A model generated the notes under the pieces. It worked only from the letters and a program-made list of their open reading frames with translations, had not been told where the DNA came from and ran no database searches. A stretch of DNA of 64,000 nt from Paralvinella palmiformis. Its lineage: Eukaryota; Annelida; Polychaeta; Terebellida; Alvinellidae. Below are positions 59,641-64,000 of the stretch, piece by piece. The DNA lies in contig JAODUP010001277.1 in assembly GCA_025642065.1 (NCBI GenBank), forward strand, positions 16,155 through 80,154, written 5' to 3'. Made by a program: the position numbers and the translations under genes. The stretch's first letter is position 1. Each line of letters opens with the position of its first letter.

Positions 59641-61429
59641 GTGGTGTCTCTATAGAGCAGAGTCAATTAGAAAACTGTAACGCGAGTTATATGTTAGTAC
59701 CAAGAGGCGTACCCAAACTGTAAAATGTTAATAAGAAAAGATGGGTATTATTTTTTGACACACATAACTAAATCAGTCAATGCAATATTACAGAGTATCA
59801 TCAGTAGTTATACTCTCTATACTTCACCACTGTTTCTCCAGTGTTCGTAAAATGCTTTATGTATAAATTTATTAGTCATAATTTAGTTTATCTTTCTTAT
59901 ATGGATGTAATGTTCCGGATTAAAGTAATAAAATAATTAAATTAGTGTAGCTGCGTTGTGTGTGATTTAATTGGTGGAAGATAACCAGAAAAAATTAAAA
60001 CGTTAGGAAGATCGCATGTAATGCCATGATAGTCAATGTCCAGGTAACTAACAGTCTGATAAGTCGAAAGCATAGCGTCCCAATTAAATGTTGGCAGTGT
60101 TTGTAACATTTTCTGATATCACTGGAAGGAAGTTTGAGCGTTTTTACCGAGAACTCGATATACCTGACCAATGACCATTTTATGCAAGTTTTGATCTATT
60201 TCAATTAAAAATAGATTTGACTCAAAATGACTAGATCTAGATGAGTAGATCAACATGACTAGAGTCTATACTATTACTATACTAAATAATCTATAGGTGT
60301 TAAAACATAAACCGTTGATTAGATCTATTATTCTATATCAGTATATGCTATCTCAGTATCTGTTTAAACTAATTACACTAATACAGTATAATAGTCAAAT
60401 AGAAATAGAAATCTTTAACGTTACTTAGATTAGAATTAGATCTATGTATATCTAACAGTATCGTTATGATTATGAGTAGAGTCTAGATCTAGATCTAGTC
60501 TAATCCCTTGTTAATGCCGTCTCCTGCTCTCCTTTAATTACGATAATCGGAAAATCCTTTCTTGGTGTAACAATGCCTGTGTATTTAACAATACTCAACA
60601 GGCTCTCCAACACCCAATCAACTAAAATATGCATGCTGCTTTAAGCTGGTCACACTTGAAAACTTCTTAAAGCTGTTATAAACAAACACTTGTATCCTGC
60701 TGCTCTAAACAAAACTCACGGTCGCGCTTTTACCTCGTTGACCAATCACATCACCGGAAAATATGCGAGAACGATCAGCATGAGAGTTCGCGTGACAGTT
60801 CACGCATGCGCTTTATAGGCCTAGTTGTTTTAACTTCTAAACTCGACACTTATAAGGGGACAGGTTCGATCCCAGTAAGAGGTCGAAACCTTTCCAGGGA
60901 TTAATTTCTCGACTCACAACATCGTGGGTGGCTAACCACATTAAATGGCGCTGCCTTTTCCACTGAATTATTAAAAATAAAGGGGGCCGTTGTCGTTAAA
61001 GACCCCCTGAGCCGAGGACGTAAAATAATTAAACACTCTGGCAGTGACCACCTTCAAGGCTTCATGGTATTTCGGCTCCTGATCTTTCCAAACTGCTCCT
61101 TTTGAGTGGTGGGAGAGGAGATCCTCAACCACTCCAACATAGAGGCTGTGGCGAATAAGTGACCCACAAAAACAACACAAAGAATTCGAGATAGAAAACA
61201 TGTTCTTAGTTTAATTTTGAATATTTGACTTAGAATTTGAATGGAATTTATTGGAATTGACAAAACGAAATTAACCCTATCATCCTATGTCTCACAATTA
61301 ATGGTCTTAAAGAAACTAAATCATATTATGCCAAAACTAATTCATATGTTTTGCTCTCGGTAAAAAATCGGACTTTAAATATTTTTCAGAATTTCTTGAA
61401 CTCTAATGTTTATGAATGATATATCAGGT
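59641..61429. other. Intergenic stretch
   Basis: No gene is supported. 60225-60505 is enriched in AGATCTAGAT-type words. A B-box-like GGTTCGATCCC occurs at about 60865 but without a clear tRNA-like partner. Confidence 0.4.
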
Positions 61430-61640
61430 TCTTGGAATGTTCTTCAACAATTCTTGAACTAGGTTCATGAACACTTTATGAACGGTTCGTGAACCTTTCC
61501 AGATTCATGAAATATTCTTCAACCATTCAACCATTGGTGAACTGTTCATGAACTATGGTTCATGAACCAGTCATGTGAACATTTCATGAGTAGTTCATGA
61601 ATAGTTCAAGAATGTTCATGAACAGTTCATCAAATCATGA
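61430..61640. repeat. Cluster of TTCATGAA palindromes
   Basis: Exact TTCATGAA occurs six times, at 61464, 61504, 61545, 61559, 61594 and 61615, with several near matches (TTCTTGAA, TTTATGAA, TTCGTGAA) between. Spacing is irregular (14-41 bases). The block ends in a CACTGGGGAG word. It may be the palindrome-rich body of a small transposon. Confidence 0.8.
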
Positions 61641-63601
61641 ATTTCATTTCACTGGGGAGTTCTTAACACCACTTAAAACACCAATTTAACATGGTCAGCC
61701 ACTCTTAATATTATGAGCTGATAAATTAATACCGGAATTTGTCTATAAAATCAAAATACTATGGCATTTAGTAAAATCTCACATGGGGATTTGCCAGTTA
61801 TTGTTAACACAAAAGGTTAATCTCTACACCAGTGAAACTAACCAGAGGCCACCATATTTTCAATTATATTTCTGTTTAATTGATTTATGTCTAATGGGGA
61901 TTGTTTCATGGTATTTTTTGGGAAAGACATTTTCAGACTAAGAATAAAATATGTTATCAAATTATGAAAAGTACACTGATGAAACTCAACTTGTTGCCAT
62001 GGTGATTATTTTTTGTTCCAGGGATTTGTTATAAATGTTATGTTATAAATGTTATGTTATAAATATAATTTTAACTACTACGTGCAACAAGTAGTCTAAG
62101 TGAAAGATGTTATACTAGTTTATTACCTAGTATCTTAAAAAAGATTGACTTATAGCTCTGATAAGGAAATTAAATATTTGCTTTATAATATAAAATTAAC
62201 AAAGTCTATTAAAACATTGGTAATTTAAACATCCAAAGGACCAATTATTAAAATAATAAAGTATTGGCTGAATCATTTAGAATATAAAATAGAAATGGAT
62301 CATTTTATTTATCGAAGTAAAAGCTAAATTAATTGTGATTAGGAATCTGAATTCATTTATTCATCACAAAACATGTATTATTATATGTCACAATTATATA
62401 TTCTCATTTGAAGAGGTAGCTGTTATCAACCTCATCAGTACCAACATCAATGTACATTTAATGCAGGCAATATATTGTATTTTAATTTGATTCCAAAAGA
62501 TCATTAATAATAATTACATAGCACAAATTGAGAAATAGTCTCCTAAAATAAGATAGTTAGCAAGTAACAAGAAATTAATATATATATTTTGGAAGGAAAT
62601 GGCATTATGATTGTCATGTCATGAGTCATCTTCTTGCGTTCTCTTCTCAGTTAAAAGATAATTGCTTATTTTTTGTTATAAGGATTTATATTTAATCAAC
62701 TGGGGAGACATACCGGTAGTATTTATTATAATCTTGTATTAATTAAGGAGGGGGCGTTTTAGCTTCATAACGTTTAAAGAATAAAATCTAATCCAGTATA
62801 GACATAAATAATTACAATTACATGAGGCAACTTTAATATCTATCGGTAGATATAATTTATATCTGTTCCACCAAAGGTTTGTAACCACCAACATTTAATT
62901 AAATACCTTTGCTGATGGATGACTTCAGTTTGTTTAGACATAGTAATAATCAATGGATTTCATTATATCTTTGTGCCTATAATGGCAGGATGCATTGTAT
63001 GTTCCCTTGGGAGTTGAGACGTGTGCTGGATTGAAACAGGTCTGAGTCAGCAGGTGTAATAATACTGTAAAGCGCCATAGAACAGCTATCTAGCTGTATC
63101 GCAAGCACTCTAAATGTCACGTACTATTATTATATTATTATTACCTGGTATATCATCTTTAATCTAATTCAGCTTTGTCATTACCCTGATGTCATAACTT
63201 AAGATTTACCATGCTGTCCTTCTCGTATGACTGCTCCGTTTCTTTGTGAAGATTCACATTTCAAAACACTTTGAACTATTGTTATATGTTATAAATTGTT
63301 CTCAAATGTTGTTGTTTTTTAAATCCCACAGCTATGCAATAATGTAGAACATTTTATATTATTATGTATTATAAATTAAAACAATACCCAAGTTTTGAAG
63401 TGGTAATCTTATTAAATATCTTTGTCTTTTTATTTTAATTTGCATTTAATCCTCTTTTTTTAGATTTATGTCAGCGATATTCATTTGATATTTTTTTCTT
63501 CTTTTAAATGAAACCATGCAGCTATTTAAGTGGTATATTTCCATCTGATTTGCCAGACATTCCGTAACAAACAAGTAAAGTACTAGGTTTCTATTTTCCA
63601 G
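61641..63601. other. Non-coding stretch, possibly an intron
   Basis: No gene is seen. A GTTATGTTATAAAT word is repeated three times near 62030-62070. The sequence leads into a good splice acceptor at 63590-63601, so at least its right part may be an intron of a gene that extends past the window. Confidence 0.4.
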
Positions 63602-63759
63602 TTATATGCTCTACAACAAGAACTGATTGAAGCCAAACTAAAACTGGAATATGCTGAACGCGACCTGAACGAAATGGCTTCTATAAAGGAACAGCTGGAT
63701 AAGAAACAGGAGGAAGTGGTGCAGCTGTAAAACCAGCTGCAAGAAGAAAAATTTAACAG
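63602..63759 (+). pseudogene. Coiled-coil exon with an in-frame stop
   Basis: A polypyrimidine tract and acceptor (TTTCTATTTTCCAG) end at 63601, and a GTGAAC donor starts at 63760, bounding 158 bases. The frame reads LYALQQELIEAKLKLEYAER, then DLNEMASIKEQLDKKQEEVV and QL, TAA (63728-63730), NQLQEEKFNR. The heptad pattern and Glu/Lys/Gln content indicate a long coiled coil, as in CLIP, golgin or centrosomal proteins; I cannot name the gene. The pattern continues smoothly after the stop, so TAA most likely replaces AAA or CAA through mutation or sequence error. Codon three-periodicity and splice sites argue for a real exon of a gene that continues to the right. Confidence 0.55.
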
Positions 63760-64000
63760 GTGAACATTTTATTTATCTTGATTCGGGTTGGGTTTATGTT
63801 GAACTGTATTCTTGGTCTTTCAAAATTAATTACGGTTTTCAAATCAGATTTGTTATTCTGGTGCATGCATTTACTTTAGATTTTATTACAGCCAAAACAT
63901 TGTCAGGGTTACTGTCATGTCACTGTCACATACCTAACAGCTGAATCTGTTTAAAACCCATTTGTATATGCTTTGCATGTTTGGGAATCAATCAATATTG
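63760..64000. other. Downstream of the coiled-coil exon
   Basis: Probably intron sequence following the donor at 63760. No further exon is visible before the window ends. Confidence 0.4.

Noticed and set aside
60855..60890. B-box-like GGTTCGATCCC suggesting a tRNA or SINE
   Set aside because: The upstream A-box-like sequence is weak, no cloverleaf can be drawn and no second copy exists in the window.

Overview
The window looks like AT-rich, repeat-dense nuclear DNA from an invertebrate animal, most likely a lophotrochozoan and probably a mollusc. Three things suggest this: a single-exon class A GPCR with an animal-type seven-helix layout, a locally amplified type II membrane glycosyltransferase-like family, and a repeat mix of APE-type LINEs, a Penelope-like element, hAT-like non-autonomous elements, a tRNA-derived SINE and very many (AT)n arrays. 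No database search was possible, so the organism call is an inference. Nothing bacterial, viral or organellar was seen.

Layout. 1-11 kb: mostly empty, with a SINE copy, microsatellites and a degenerate 21-bp repeat. 11.2-13.9 kb: a decayed but nearly end-to-end LINE. 15.9-16.7 kb: a 5'-truncated Penelope-like element whose 3' region carries a hammerhead-ribozyme motif. 17.4-18.7 kb: an intact GPCR gene on the minus strand. 19-27 kb: microsatellites, a strong hairpin and a second SINE copy. 27.4-33 kb: LINE fragments, a frameshifted MADF-type gene on the minus strand and a second degenerate 21-bp repeat. 34.2-34.5 kb: a tandem duplication that may be an assembly artefact.

35.9-41.4 kb is the most interesting part. 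A 4.28-kb element with about 550-600-bp terminal inverted repeats (36284-40560) carries a decayed open reading region of an uncharacterised, apparently multicopy animal protein family. It sits inside a minus-strand Penelope-like element, which it splits into two pieces. The intact relative at 16 kb shows what the uninterrupted sequence looked like. 41.4-47.7 kb holds hAT-like short elements and more LINE debris.

48.7-57.4 kb is a small glycosyltransferase-like gene cluster: one intact minus-strand gene, two minus-strand pseudogenes and one intact plus-strand gene. LINE fragments sit beside two of the copies and seem to have been duplicated with them. 59-61.6 kb holds another LINE remnant and a cluster of TTCATGAA palindromes. 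At the right edge (63.6 kb) a splice-site-bounded coiled-coil exon, with one in-frame stop, suggests a larger gene running out of the window.

Only three loci look like working protein-coding genes: the GPCR and the two glycosyltransferase-like genes. Most of the rest is mobile-element remains and simple repeats.
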